Positions 47,632-59,356 of a stretch of 64,000 nucleotides of DNA are shown here, piece after piece; positions within the stretch are counted from its first letter, which is position 1; each line of letters opens with the position of its first letter. The notes beneath the pieces were generated by a model. That model was not told the DNA's origin and searched no databases. It saw only the letters and a program-made list of their open reading frames with translations. Where the stretch lies: NCBI RefSeq assembly GCF_014529535.1, contig NC_050737.1, positions 1,644,447-1,708,446 on the forward strand, written 5' to 3'. Position numbers and translations under genes: made by a program. This DNA is from Bradysia coprophila. Taxonomy: Eukaryota > Arthropoda > Insecta > Diptera > Sciaridae.

Positions 47632-50600
47632 TCACTTTTCTTCGTCGTCGTCTTTTAGCGGACTTATGTGCACCGGCTGTTGTGTGGGGCACGGTTGCCG
47701 AAAAACCTGTAACACTTCAAAATGCGTATACAAATTGGCCACCGCCGATGTGTCGAAGTGCAAGCATCTGGTCAAATTGGCACCCAATCGTCGCAACAAA
47801 TCGGTAAATGATTTCTCCTCTTTTCGGATCCATGGCCTCCGGTCATCCTGAACCTGATATGGTGTAACGTGTACGTAAATATTGATGCCCAGACGGGTCA
47901 ACGTTTCCAGCAGACTTCTCGATGTTATCCAAGTATTTTTAGCGCCACCATGACCGCCGTCCAACCAGTACATCTCTTTGATGCGGCTCAGCAAACGGAT
48001 CATGGTGCTGTCGTCGGGTGTAAGTGTTTTCAAGTAGTGGAATTCATAGATAAACTGATGGAAAGGAGAATGGAAAACAAATTTTTCATTAGATTTACGA
48101 TCAACGTGATCAAGTTACTCATCTCTCCATGTACTTTACACTCACTTGGTTTAAAACTACACAGCCTTTACTAAAACCTACTAAAATTAGTTTGCATTTT
48201 TCTAGATTAAGATTTTCACGCCACATCGGGTCCAACAATTCGACCACTTCCGATGTACTAGGTGATGCTATCGTTGTCTGAATATCATTCTAAAATTCGA
48301 AATAATTGAAGTTCGAACGACAAAACACAGTTCGACATGTGAATCTTACCTGTAACAGTTCCGTTGTCAAATCGGCTGTGGATATTGAATTGCACGAAGA
48401 GTTGCCATCTTTACAGGAAAATTCAATTTCACCATCAGTGTCCACTGTTACGGTTTCTTGTACTTGCAAAATGTCAATGTCGATTTCCTGGTTCGTTTCC
48501 AGATTGGTCGATGTACCGGATGTTGATGGTACTTGATTCATGTTTAACAGCCTTTGCGATATCGACTGCAGTAATCTGGAATACAAAAGGTCGTCAGAAA
48601 ACTCCTCTTACTATTCTGAAAGAAAAACTCTTTGGCGATATTTACTTTTCCAGGTGCTGCAACGAATGATGCATTGGAGTATGATCTGGAACGCCAGCGC
48701 TGAAAGTAATTAAATGAGATTAAATAAATGAAAATAAATAATCATTTTAATGGTGCGACCAACCTGTTGCCACGCACAAAATTGTCGAAGCAGCTAAAAG
48801 TCTTGAATTCCATACGTGCCGGTCGAATCACAATTATGTGAGACTTGGGGAAACCATTTCTTAGAAGTAGGGCAGTGCTCTCTAAATTGTATTTCATGTA
48901 ACTTTTGCTGTCCCGATTTGTTTCCATATTTTCTGAGAAATCCTAGAACAAAAATGTTGGAATTTAGGGTTGGTCTGTAGCTTGGAACAAACATGGGATA
49001 AGGGTATATGGACTGGACTTTATTAGTGTCGTCTAGACTACAAATTTTATGAATTCGAGCTACTTTTTCGTTTTGACACTACGTACCAAGGTTCCATAAG
49101 TGGTTTGATAACCAGATTGATAGCATCGAAATTCTGTCCATCAGTCGAACAATTTAGCCTACAAAGATCTGTTCTTAAAAAAACAACTTTGAAACTCGTT
49201 GTGAACCAACTGTTGGTTCAACGATTTTTTTAAAAAGATTTATGGGATGTTATGTATACACATAGAGCTGTAGCTTCTGTCATGTCGTCTGTCATACCGA
49301 AATACACATTTTACTGAGTTTTATTTTAAGAGCTACGTCCGTCATATTCATAAAGTTATCTCCGAATATTTTCGCTATAAATTAATAATTTTTCCAAAGT
49401 AAATATAATTTAAGGTTGACCTCATTCTACAATCGAAAACTAACATTTTTGGAGAGTCGATTTCAGATGTGACACACACATAAATATTTTAGATATTAAA
49501 ATTTGATAATGGCCTTTGAATGCTTCGGACACGAGATCATAGTTTTCGAATTTTAGAAAAAATCATTTAAAAAAAATTGAATTGTATGTCGCGCAGGTAT
49601 GAAGGAAGCAACAGACGCAGGGCCTATTTTAAGCGAATTAAATACATAAAGTTCAATTTTTTTGACTTATTTACTTCCAAGGTTACATATTGAACAACTT
49701 CTGGATTTTTTGGCTGTTTCCGACCATGAGTAAGCCAGTCAGACAATTTGAAGCCAGTCAAATGATCATTGTTAAGATTTACAAATAAATAAAATTTTTG
49801 AATTTTCGGGAATTTTAATAGGTTCTGCAACAGAAGGGGAGAGGATTCTAGTTTGCGTGACTCTTCATGTCTGAAAATATTGTAGATTTTGCGCGAATGG
49901 GCGAACCAAACAATTTGCATTAAGATAAAGGATAAGAGGGTGACCCCTGTTGTACTTTCAATATGAATTATAAACAATTTAGAAATTTTAGATGAATTGA
50001 TTAAGCTAAAACTCACTCTCCACCGTTTGGTCATTGTTTCTTTTACATCGATTTCTTCAAACATCCATCCCGACGTATAATGAGCGTGAACATTTCATTT
50101 AGTTTGTTTTGAAATGCCACAAATGATAATTTACACTGAAATTGATGACAATCCCATAAAGTATGAACAACACTGGATCGCACATTGAGTGAATCTTTAT
50201 TGGCCATATGCCAATTACATAAAAAAATATTTTCGGTTCTAAAAGTTCAATGGAACTCGGGTGAAATAATAATAATAAAAAAAGAGAAACATCATCTAAA
50301 GCTTAACCTCTTCGACATAATCGTTGACATATTTGTTAATATTCCCACTGATTGAAGTGTCGTTATTCCGATAGTATAGTTTCTGACACGTGTTAAGAGA
50401 ACGACGATATTCAACTTTATTTTTTTGCGATTTGGGAATAAATTTGGCTCTATAGATATATTCTTTTACCTGTACGTCCCCACCAAAATACACCACTGAT
50501 GTAGGTGGTTCATCGTCTTGTTTGATAAGTGGTGGACAGTAGACGACATCATTTAAACGATTCTGAAATCCAGAGACTGCTCGTAATCTTATCGGAACTG

Positions 50601-50712
50601 TATTTTGTGCACCAATGCGCCCAGTCGTTGTTGTGCCACCAAGCATAACCTCTTTTTCTTTATAAATTGTATGAAATTCGTTGATATTTATTTTGTTAAA
50701 AAATGTATGCAA
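47632..50712 (-). CDS. C2orf69: C2orf69-family protein (predicted hydrolase fold)
   Basis: Six exons: 50712-50470, 48942-48764, 48699-48646, 48575-48350, 48289-48146, 48054-47632 (1269 nt, 422 residues); phases all match. Exon 1 carries the family N-terminal signature PPTSVVYFGGDVQ, separated by a 1.5-kb intron from DFSENMETN...LLLRNGFPKSHIIVIRPAR and KTFSCFDNFVRGN. Exon 4 is a variable insert rich in Thr/Glu/Asp. Exon 5 holds LILVGFSKGCVVLNQ with a GxSxG nucleophile-elbow-like motif. Exon 6 has MYWLDGGHGGAKNTWITSRS and VHVTPYQVQDDRRPWIRKEE, the strongest family hallmarks. Human C2orf69 is a mitochondria-associated protein whose loss causes a severe multisystem disorder; enzyme activity is predicted, not shown here. 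The start Met (MHTFF) may precede the native one (a second Met lies at residue 23). Confidence 0.9.
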
Positions 50713-52499
50713 TGATCTAAAAATAAAGGAGAAAAAGAAAAAAAAAATGGTTTTTTATGGCTGATCTTAGGAAAATAAATCAGTTAAAATTATAAAAAAA
50801 AAAATGTGAGCGAGAAACGACTCAACATAAATAAATATTTCATTTTTGCTTCGAATCTTCGTTCAAATTTATTTTATTTTTAAATTAAATGTTTCTGAGA
50901 GCTTATGTTGTTCTTTGCCTATTTTTTTCCAAATTCACCGTATGGTTTTTACTGGCAATTTCAAAGCAAATTTACTGCCAAATATTTTAAGTAATGATAG
51001 CTAATTGAAGTTATCGTCTTAACGATTATAGATCGTAAAACGTGTTAATACTGGCTGCAATAAACTTTTTTTTTTCTTCTTTAACTCGAAAAACGATGGA
51101 AATTCAGCTACATTAAAAGCTAAGTCGATCTTAATTTGTCAAATTTTATTTTCGATGTAACGATCGAAATGATCGAAGAAAATGTTTGTTCGGTACACAA
51201 TTTTGAATGGTGTGTGCAGAAATTTAGAGTATACATCGGAATCTCGATCGGAATGTAAATAACAATCTGATGCGTAAACTTTATGAAACTTTATGTATCG
51301 ATTATTCTGTTTACTGCATCTTTTATGTGTACAGATTATTACAAAAAATTCCTGTGGTTCTTTATTCAATGCAACTCGCTCGTAAAGTGGTTGTAACGAT
51401 GCAAGAACCTTGTCCATTGTCTGTTGATCGCTGGGTGATCGTTGTGCATTATAAACAAATTACAACACACTTTTTTTTCAGTTAGATAAACACTCAATTA
51501 TGACTTTAAAATACCGAACAGATGGTGCAGCACTTACATTACAATTTATTTGTAGCCTCTCTGTAAACGATTTTATTTGGAAAAGCTAAAAGTAATTTGT
51601 GAAGTAATGACTTTGCTATAAAATCTGTTTGAATTTTCTAGTTATTTGCGGTAGAATTGGTTTTTGATGTTCCTCTATTTCAATTTTCGTTTACACGTAG
51701 GGTAATTATTTGTTTGATTTTGAAATGACTAGAATTTTCTTTTAGCATCAAATGCACTTGTGCCTTTAATAACGAGACGGTCGAACACATTTGTAATTTT
51801 TATTCAACGACAATCGTTCTTAGTTCATAAATTTTGTTCGCCTTAAATTAGAGATCCTTACAGCACCCTAAAATAAGTTAATAGTAGAGAGATGGGGCTT
51901 TAAGACTCGAGCCGAACGATCTCAAAGTCAACCCGTCAAAATAATAGTTTGGTAAACGCATAAGAACTTTTTAAGCTTTCAATTTAACATCATGTACGAT
52001 ATGACTCATGCTCGCGGTGTTTATTGAGCATATTCTTCACATCAAGTAATTTCATACGACTAAATTAAGTTACAGAAACCAGTAATAAAATGGATGTTTA
52101 GGATGGAAACCTATAAAACGAACATCTTGAAATTGTTGGTCATAGACTCCGCGAATCGTTACAAATTTCCTCTGAGATCCTCTGAAGACGTCGTAACAAA
52201 CTATGGTGATTATTCTGTCAATATTTTAATAGAAAATTTGAATTTAAAAACAGTGACTTTTGCAACTTCAAATTCACAATTGTCTCCCGAAATTTTCGAT
52301 ACATGGACCTTCGATTTGATACTGGTTTTGTATGCTCAGTTTGAAAGCAACCACGTTCATGTACTGTGAACGTAGTCAATATGTACGTTTTGTTCTGAAC
52401 TGACCAAACGTAGTGGACGTTTTCTGTGATTTCAATGTAGCTTAGCACGAAAAAATCTTAATATCAGTAGTGTTAATTGAGAGGAACCGAAGCGTGTGA

Positions 52500-52750
52500 G
52501 ACAGAGCCGAAGGTGAGGTCTGGAATCGAATACGCTAAAAAAGACTTTTAGTCCTTGGTACGAATAATATTTTCCGCATACCTAGGACCCGAAAAGTGCG
52601 ACTTCGTCGAATATAAAAAAATATTGTCGTACCACGCCCTAAAAGTATTGTTTAGCGTATTCGATTCCAGACTTCGGCTTCGACTCTGTCTGGAAACCTC
52701 TCACACGCTAAAAAAGAATTTCAGTCCTAGGTACGCAATATATTCTAAGT
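52500..52750. repeat. Fold-back copy of the TCTGGAATCGAATACGCTA family
   Basis: Arms 52500-52565 and about 52630-52694 are inverted copies (AGACAGAG.CGAAG, TCTGGAATCGAATACGCTAA, CTTTTAG, TGGTACGA); the centre has ATACCTAGGACCCGAAAAGT. A third partial unit follows to 52750 (CTCACACGCTAAAAAAGA, AGTCCTAGGTACG). Related fragments lie at 10.05, 10.66, 19.97 and 20.18 kb. Confidence 0.8.
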
Positions 52751-52856
52751 TACGAATTCAGCCACTTAACCAAGTTACCAAGCAACCAAGTCAAGTCTAC
52801 GTTTCGGAAATTTGTATACTTAAACTGTTCTTTACTTGAGATATTTGTGAAAGTTA

Positions 52857-53099
52857 TCCCGGGTGAAAATAAAATTATCAAAAGTTCGAAAAACGTATAC
52901 TCACGGCACAAAAGACGTGTCATTTGTTGTACATCGAACCGTATTCATCAATGAAACACATGAAAAATGAAGACAAGTTCTATGCTTAGCCGTAAATTTT
53001 CTATGAAAATGAAGAGGTGTCGTCGCCACGCCACTTGATAAATGGTAGACCGTGAGTACACGTTTTTCGAAATTTTGAGACTTTTACTTTCACCTGGGT
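52857..53099. mobile_element. TA-flanked fold-back miniature element (243 bp)
   Basis: Terminal inverted repeats of about 55 bp (52857-52913 and 53046-53099) share CC(C/A)GGGTGAAA(A/G)TAAAA-type ends and TTCGAAAAACGT(A/G)TACTCACGG, flanked by TA at 52855-52856 and 53100-53101. No coding content. Confidence 0.75.
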
Positions 53100-53361
53100 T
53101 AGAATTTTTCTTAATTTAAGTTAATCGTGTGAAACGTACCTCCAAGAAGAAAAATAATTTAGCCTTTCATCCAGTGTGTATAAATTTAAAAAAAAAACAA
53201 CAACAAGAACAATACGCAAAACTCACTCACTTAACACACTGTGCCACACGACAAATTATATTGACTAAGTCGAACGACAGAAAAAGAAAATTATTTCAAT
53301 AATGAGATCAGTTTATGCGTCCACATTTTTCTCTTTCCACCGACACACAGTTCATTATCTA

Positions 53362-54502
53362 TCAATCGTCAAACTCTAAGTCTTTATTACCACAACATCG
53401 TGAAAATCTTAATCGTAAATCTTCTAAGCACAACATCATGTCCTCCTTCACTTCTTTCATTTTGACGCGAACATCTTCTCGCATCAAATTGTAGCACATC
53501 GCCACCAGACCCATTCCCAGGAGCATGTACACGAAATTTATTACTAATTTGGTTTGGTTTTGATTCGTTTCATCATTTATGGTGACGCCCAGCAATACGA
53601 TAGTTCTGTTGCTCGAAGTGCCCGGCACATAATCACCGAAACCGATTTTACACAAACTGGTCACACAAAAGTACACACTGTCCAGGTAGCCCCAACTTTC
53701 CCAATGCGCAAACATCAACGTTCCGATCAATATGTAGAACGACATCACCCACAAGCAAGCGGTTGACGGAACAATAATTTTCTTCTTCGCATGTATGCTA
53801 CCGTCCTCGATTTCAATGTCTATAGGATCTGTGCTACACTCCTTAATCCACGTGTAAAACCAGCGAAACGTCTTTGCGAGCACTTTTCCGATATTCATGA
53901 AATACAAAATGTACAGTGGAATACCGAAAGTAGCGTACACGACGGTAGTGAACTTTCCCCACTCCGTACGAGGAGTCATATTTCCATAGCCAATCATCGA
54001 AAACACCGACAAGCAATACATCAATGCGGCTGGTAATGACCATACCTTCAGTGCAATAAACCGCATTGCATTAATTCGGTGAAATGTAATTAGGCTAGTT
54101 AGAGCTTACCTCCTCCGGTGTTTTCCCATTCCAACCCATTTTTATTACATCCACCATTTGTTGCTGGTAACCCTTCAACGTAAGGTCGACTTCCTTCTTG
54201 AACTGTGACATATTGAAAATGTTGTACACCTCCGATTTCACCCACAGTTGTTGCGAGCAATTCTTTCGCATACTGTTCACCAAGTCAATGTGATTGTTAT
54301 TTGTGAAATTTGCATTTGTTTCGATGCTTTTGAAACTGAGAGCACCAACCAAAGCGTAAACCACAATCAAACCACCTACACCGACTTGGGTGCACATGAA
54401 AGCAACAGTTTTTCGGCAACATTCTTTCACTTTGCCGCGATTATCTATCGAAATCGACGAAGAGGATTCTCGGCTACGGACTGATGGACGGTTCCGATGC
54501 AT
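53362..54502 (-). CDS. Two-pore-domain (K2P) potassium channel with atypical filter residues
   Basis: Two exons, 54502-54110 and 54045-53362 (1077 nt, 358 residues). Topology fits K2P: M1 near residue 40 (GVGGLIVVYALVGALSF), a long extracellular cap with NFT and NMS glycosylation-type sites, pore loop 1 (MYCLSVFSMIGYGNMTP), M2 (TVVYATFGIPLYILYFMNIG), M3 (CLWVMSFYILIGTLMFAHW), pore loop 2 (YFCVTSLCKIGFGDYVPG), M4 (INFVYMLLGMGLVAMCYNLM) and a short basic C-terminus ending ELEFDD-like (KDLEFDD). It makes dimeric leak K+ channels in the plasma membrane. The residue before IGYG/IGFG is Met in loop 1 and Lys in loop 2, where Thr is usual in K+ filters. The subfamily looks like the insect TWK-18-like/sandman group, but I cannot fix it. 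The intron falls between cap and pore 1. Confidence 0.9.
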
Positions 54503-55393
54503 TTTTTTTCTTTCTTTCTTTCTTTGTTTATTGAATTGTATTAACTGAATTCAATTTTCTATTACCATACAGTTCACGATAAAATTTATTTCACGTTTTC
54601 CGATTTACAATTTTCGTTGTGTCTTCTCACTCTAAATGCGAATGTCCGAAAATAGCACCTGAAAATCGTATTCTTTTTTCTTCGATCGTGTACTGAAGAC
54701 GAAACGAATAGAACTGATCATGGAATTTCATTTAAAATTCGTCATTCACTTTTGTGATGAAAAACTTAGTGTGGTAGTCAGTGTGTATAGTGTAGTGGTG
54801 TTATAGTAACCAGCCAGCAGATTATATATAAAATGATTGGAAAAATGCGAAAATGAGAACATAAATAGCACATTTTCTTGTATTTATAGGATATGTGTGT
54901 TGGAAGGCGAATTTTTTTCTTTTAATTATAAAAACGATTGTGATGTGTAAAATGTGTATCTACTTAATCGAAGAGCACATTTAAATTGTAATTTAAAAAT
55001 CTCCTACTGCGCAACGAAACGGAAAGTAGAGAGGTGTGTGTGTGTGGTCCATCCAAATACTAGCCCGGGGATATTTTCCCATTAGATTTTTCAGGACTCT
55101 GCTAGGTGGGACTATTCAAGTAAGAGACTGGGTCTGCTTTTTGAAAATTTCATCGAGTTAAATTATAGGCCAAGAAAGAGAGGGGACTTGACATAGGCTC
55201 TGAATCTAATATTTTTGACGGGTCGGGTTCGATTTCGAGATAAATTCGACACACCAATCTCTAAACGGAAAATGTACGTAAAGTATACAAAACTAGTGTG
55301 TGTCGCCATTCCGTTATGATCCATAAACGTTATGTAGTAGTAAATTTTCAATATTTTTCTGCGATCTTCGATAAATCTTAAAACAATTTTAGG
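54503..55393. other. Upstream of K2P gene
   Basis: Includes CTTTCTTTCTTTCTTTG just before the start codon and a (GT)n run at 55034. At 55048-55075 GGTCCATCCAAATACTAGCC faintly resembles the inverse of a 5S rRNA segment. No gene seen. Confidence 0.35.
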
Positions 55394-56690
55394 TGCTAAT
55401 AAAGTGGAAGCAAAATAAAATGATCGACTCTGAGTGTATCCAGCATTGAAAGCCAGTATAGTCTTACATACCGCCCATTTGAACTGTTTATATTGCATTT
55501 GTTAGGTTTGTTATCTGTAAACAGTTCTAATGCACACACATAAGCTCCGTTTCGAAGTATAAACGTGAGCGCGCAAGATCAATACACCGAAAGAACTTTC
55601 TGAATGTGATTAAAATCAATCGAAAGCTTGTTATTTTATTCAAAAACGTGAGATAAAGTTAACTTTACTGCACGGATCCAAAACTTTACCTCAAATTTTT
55701 GAAAAAAAACAAACTTTACTTGACAATGGGGTAAATTATGGAAATGGTACTTAGCGATCCGCTCTACACGCGTTAGCCCAGTTCAACGATAACGTTATGG
55801 CAGGACTAAACAATGGGAAAATTATCGTATGCTACGCTGCACCAATTTGGGCCAATCCTTCGATCACGTCGTCAGCACAAATGGAACGAATTCGGTTGTC
55901 AGAGAGAAAAATCCTTCGATCCACCACAAATACCAAACGCGAACAAGGCAGTTTTTTGTATGCGAATAATTCCACCTTGTATCGCAAAGCGAGAACGGCT
56001 AGAGTGGACAAATTTATCACGGATCAAGCATTACATTTCATCAAACGGTGTGCTGATAGTGACGACCCGATTATCAAAAACATAGCTACGTTTCATCATG
56101 GGGTGGACCCTAAATACCTGCCGGTTGCCTTCTGGTCCAAATGGGAAACCGATGAATCTATCGGAGACAACAACCATCCGATTACGATTTTCAATAAAAG
56201 CCAACGCGGTATACCTCGTCAAGTGTATAGTTTGAACCAGTGAATTTGGTCATTTCTCGAGCTAGTTTTGGGATCTGCGTTTCTCTGGCTAAACTTGAAA
56301 TTTTCTAATGTTCTAGTTCTTCAAGTTTGCTTATTGCCGTTAAAGCCTGTCTTTTTGATTTAATTTTTGTTTCGGGAGTCCTTTGATGCCAGTTGTTTGT
56401 TTTTCTTTCACGCGCGATGCTTTGTAATGAATTTGTCAATGTAAAGCAGTAGGATTTGTATCCGCTATTTTTGTTTTAAGATTTTCCTGTGTTTGTTCTT
56501 TTAAACAAATAAAGAAACTTAAAAAAAAAAAAAAAAAAAAAAATGGAAATGGTACTTTTTGTGTGTTTACCGATTTCCATCATTTGTCCCATTGTTAAGT
56601 AATGTATGTACTATAGTTCCACACTCGCTTTCAAATCCGGATACGCTAAAAATCTTCATAATCGATCATTTTAATTTACCCTGCCTTTAG
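55394..56690. repeat. Dispersed repeat family R, copy 2, split by nested insertions
   Basis: Outer halves 55394-55640 and 56620-56690 together correspond to 35192-35490. Between them lies a fold-back (arms 55718-55749 and 56568-56600), itself split by the LINE at 55753-56542. Insertion order is family R first, then the fold-back, then the LINE. Confidence 0.8.
55753..56542 (+). mobile_element. 5'-truncated Jockey-like LINE with poly(A) tail
   Basis: The frame 55797-56243 encodes about 148 residues resembling the C-terminal end of Jockey/I-group reverse-transcriptase proteins: CYAAPIWANPSITSSAQMER, SERKILRSTTNTKREQGSFL and a HGVDPKYLPVAFW end. A ~280-bp 3' UTR follows with a poly(A) tail at 56520-56542. 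A 15-bp direct repeat ATGGAAATGGTACTT flanks the insertion (55738-55752 and 56543-56557). The open frame and long pure A tail suggest a young insertion. Confidence 0.9.
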
Positions 56691-59356
56691 GAACTTACGG
56701 TAAAATTATAAGGTATTTAAGGAAAAAGAATAGTCAGTCCTGCTTTACAAAGTATGTAACTAAGTTTACAAAATGGTCAAATTTATGGCATAAAGGTAAA
56801 TGTGAAAGGTTTCATTTTTTGTTTTGTTGCAACCTACTAAAAAGTCGTAGAAGTAGAATTAATAATTGGATGTTGATGGTAAGGAGGTATGAGTCGTACC
56901 CTAGATTGTCTGGCCTGGGTTAATGCGCCTTCACCTACATTTAATAAGAGCGCTTCTTGGTAGCCCTGGCTGATCTTAACTGTCCTAACTTATTATGATC
57001 CTATCAACCTGCGAACCTGAATCGATATGACCTCTTCCCTCAATAGATTGATGATCTGCGTAAAGCCTCGCGATGTAATAAATCAAAGAGTTTATGGTTG
57101 TAAATGCTGCTCACTATGTTTGTGTTCTTAATTCAGTTCTGAATGTATCATTTAAATCAAGTTACAAAAAAGTGAGGCAGGCCTAGGATCCCACAAGATA
57201 TGCATAAATGTTGAGTAATTGAAAATTGATTCGTTCGTGCCTCTTGTTGAACTCAAAATTAAAGAATCCCTTTGACCATTCCCATGAATCCAGCAGAGAT
57301 TGAGTTAGAAATTCACAGGTGGTTCTGTAGCACGAAAAATTTTAGTGTTCTTCCTTACAAATGGACATAAAATTGGTCCCCCATTTTTTGTCTTACCCCA
57401 AATTTAGTAGCGAAACACAGAAAATATTCTCCCAAAATTGCAAAGCTCAAAATGTTCTACTTACATTGCTAGGGTGCTACGCAAGATTTCTGACCGATGC
57501 GATCCGGTAACTTTTTTGGTTGGCTTTGCAGTTTTTTTTACTAAATATTATGTTATTGCAATTGAACATTCATCCCTCCGACCCAACAGTATCTGCTACA
57601 AAATCAATGGTGTGCCTGAACCGATATTAAGCGATAACTTTCGCTGATCAGAATTCTCTTTTGTTTTTAACTAAAAATCGGTTCAGGCACACCGTGAATA
57701 GTACTGTATACCGTATAACATCTATGCAAAATTACAAAGATGTTGTCGAATTGAATATCATTGGTATGGTATTTTTTAGACTATACGTGAGGCTGAGGAT
57801 ACTTGAATGATTTCAACGACCTTGAGATCTTAATATTCTTATCTTGGTTGTTAAATAATGAGACGGTGATAAATGAAATTTACTAAGACCGCAATTTATC
57901 AGCTAGTGATCGAATTATTCATCACAGAGAAGAAAAAAACGACAATTCATATCAGTTCCGCTGAATGGACAAAGAAAAAATTTTCGAAGTGAAATAATCG
58001 AATGAATCATATACTGACAATTTAAAGAAAACAAAACGTCCTCAAGAGAAAATATAAAATTCTAATCTTCATCAATACCGCTCATAACAATCAAAAAATC
58101 TAAAATAAATCCAATTTAACCGTCAGAGAGTAACATATTCAAAGAAATATAATATGTTATGGTGGCTGCTGTCACTTCACATTTTACCATTCCACGGGCA
58201 AAGGCACTTTTTACTTTATAATTGCTGTTTCGTTTATAAACATTACCCTGACTGGATGCATATACCGAAAATTATACACTTGAAGACGAAAATGTCTGTG
58301 ATTTTCGCACTAATATTATTTGTTACTCAAAGACACGATTCAACACCGCACAGTCGTCAATAAGACCTAGTGCAATAATTTGTCATTATAATTCAATTAA
58401 TTTCGAATTGTTTATGCTTGTGCATGAAAACCGACCACAAAAATCAATAACAAAACAAAATTTCTCAAATATAAAATTTTGAGCGCTTTTTTTCATTGTC
58501 ACGAATCGTTCTTGACTTTAACTAAACATTTTTGTTTCAAAAAAATCGACACAAAATACAAAACTGAATGACTTTCTACTCACCCTGGATTTATTTAAAC
58601 AAAACACCGATCACAATTGCAATGGCACCACAATTTTAATCACTTTGAAAATTAATGAAATTTCTTGTTAAATGCTAAGAACAACGATCGGGAGAATAAT
58701 TTTTATTGACAAACATCCAACAAACTTGGATAAACTGCGATAGCTTGGATAATAAAATGCGAAAAATATGAAAGGTGTATGTCTTCAGTGAATGTAAAAC
58801 TTTGGTTTTGAGCGCGAAATTTCAAAAACTAGATGGATTAGCCTTGATTAAAGTTTTCTTTGCTATGCAAATACTTTTTCTTATTTTTAATGGACAGGAC
58901 ATAGTATAAATATGACTCAGGTTCGCGTCGATGTTGTATTTACAGCGAAAAATTTATGCTTGTAGATGTCAGACCTATTTTCCAATCAATTAGTGTCAGT
59001 TATTCGTTACAAGTCAGCATGGCCTGTTCGAGCTGATGTTTTCAATGGTTCTATGTTGTAGATGTATATTAAGCGTGAACAAAAACCAGATCTGATTAAA
59101 TCTTAATTCAATACAAAAAAAATTAATGGACAAAAATCTAGAGTACAACTTCTAATCCGAACTAAAATCCCTGTCAACCCTGTTTTTTCAACCCTATAAT
59201 GCGGCAACTCACAGACCGAATAGTTTTGTTTGTTTATTATTTGATTAAAGTGGTTTGTTTTGGTAATACGGTAACATTCAGTTTTCTCATACGATTTTAT
59301 AGGAAACTTGTTTTCGTGTTCGCATTTAATAGATCTTTCTTTCTGCGACCATCAGA
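56691..59356. other. Intergenic upstream of MNS1
   Basis: AT-rich; contains a small hairpin at 57609-57693 with perfect 17-bp arms (GGTGTGCCTGAACCGAT). I see no supported gene, tRNA or rRNA. Confidence 0.45.
57609..57693. repeat. Small hairpin with 17-bp perfect arms
   Basis: GGTGTGCCTGAACCGAT at 57609-57625 is repeated in inverse at 57677-57693, with a loop of 51 bp. It is probably a miniature-element remnant. Confidence 0.7.

Larger units (their letters stand above)
50713..53361. other. Intergenic between C2orf69 and the K+ channel
   Basis: A 92-codon minus-strand frame at 51139-51417 looks compositionally plausible but has no recognised domain. Two fold-back repeats lie at 52500-52750 and 52857-53099. 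Confidence 0.4.

Noticed and set aside
51139-51417. 92-residue minus-strand frame upstream of C2orf69
   Set aside because: Composition is plausible but there is no known domain, no splice partner that I could join, and no clear promoter; left as unsupported.
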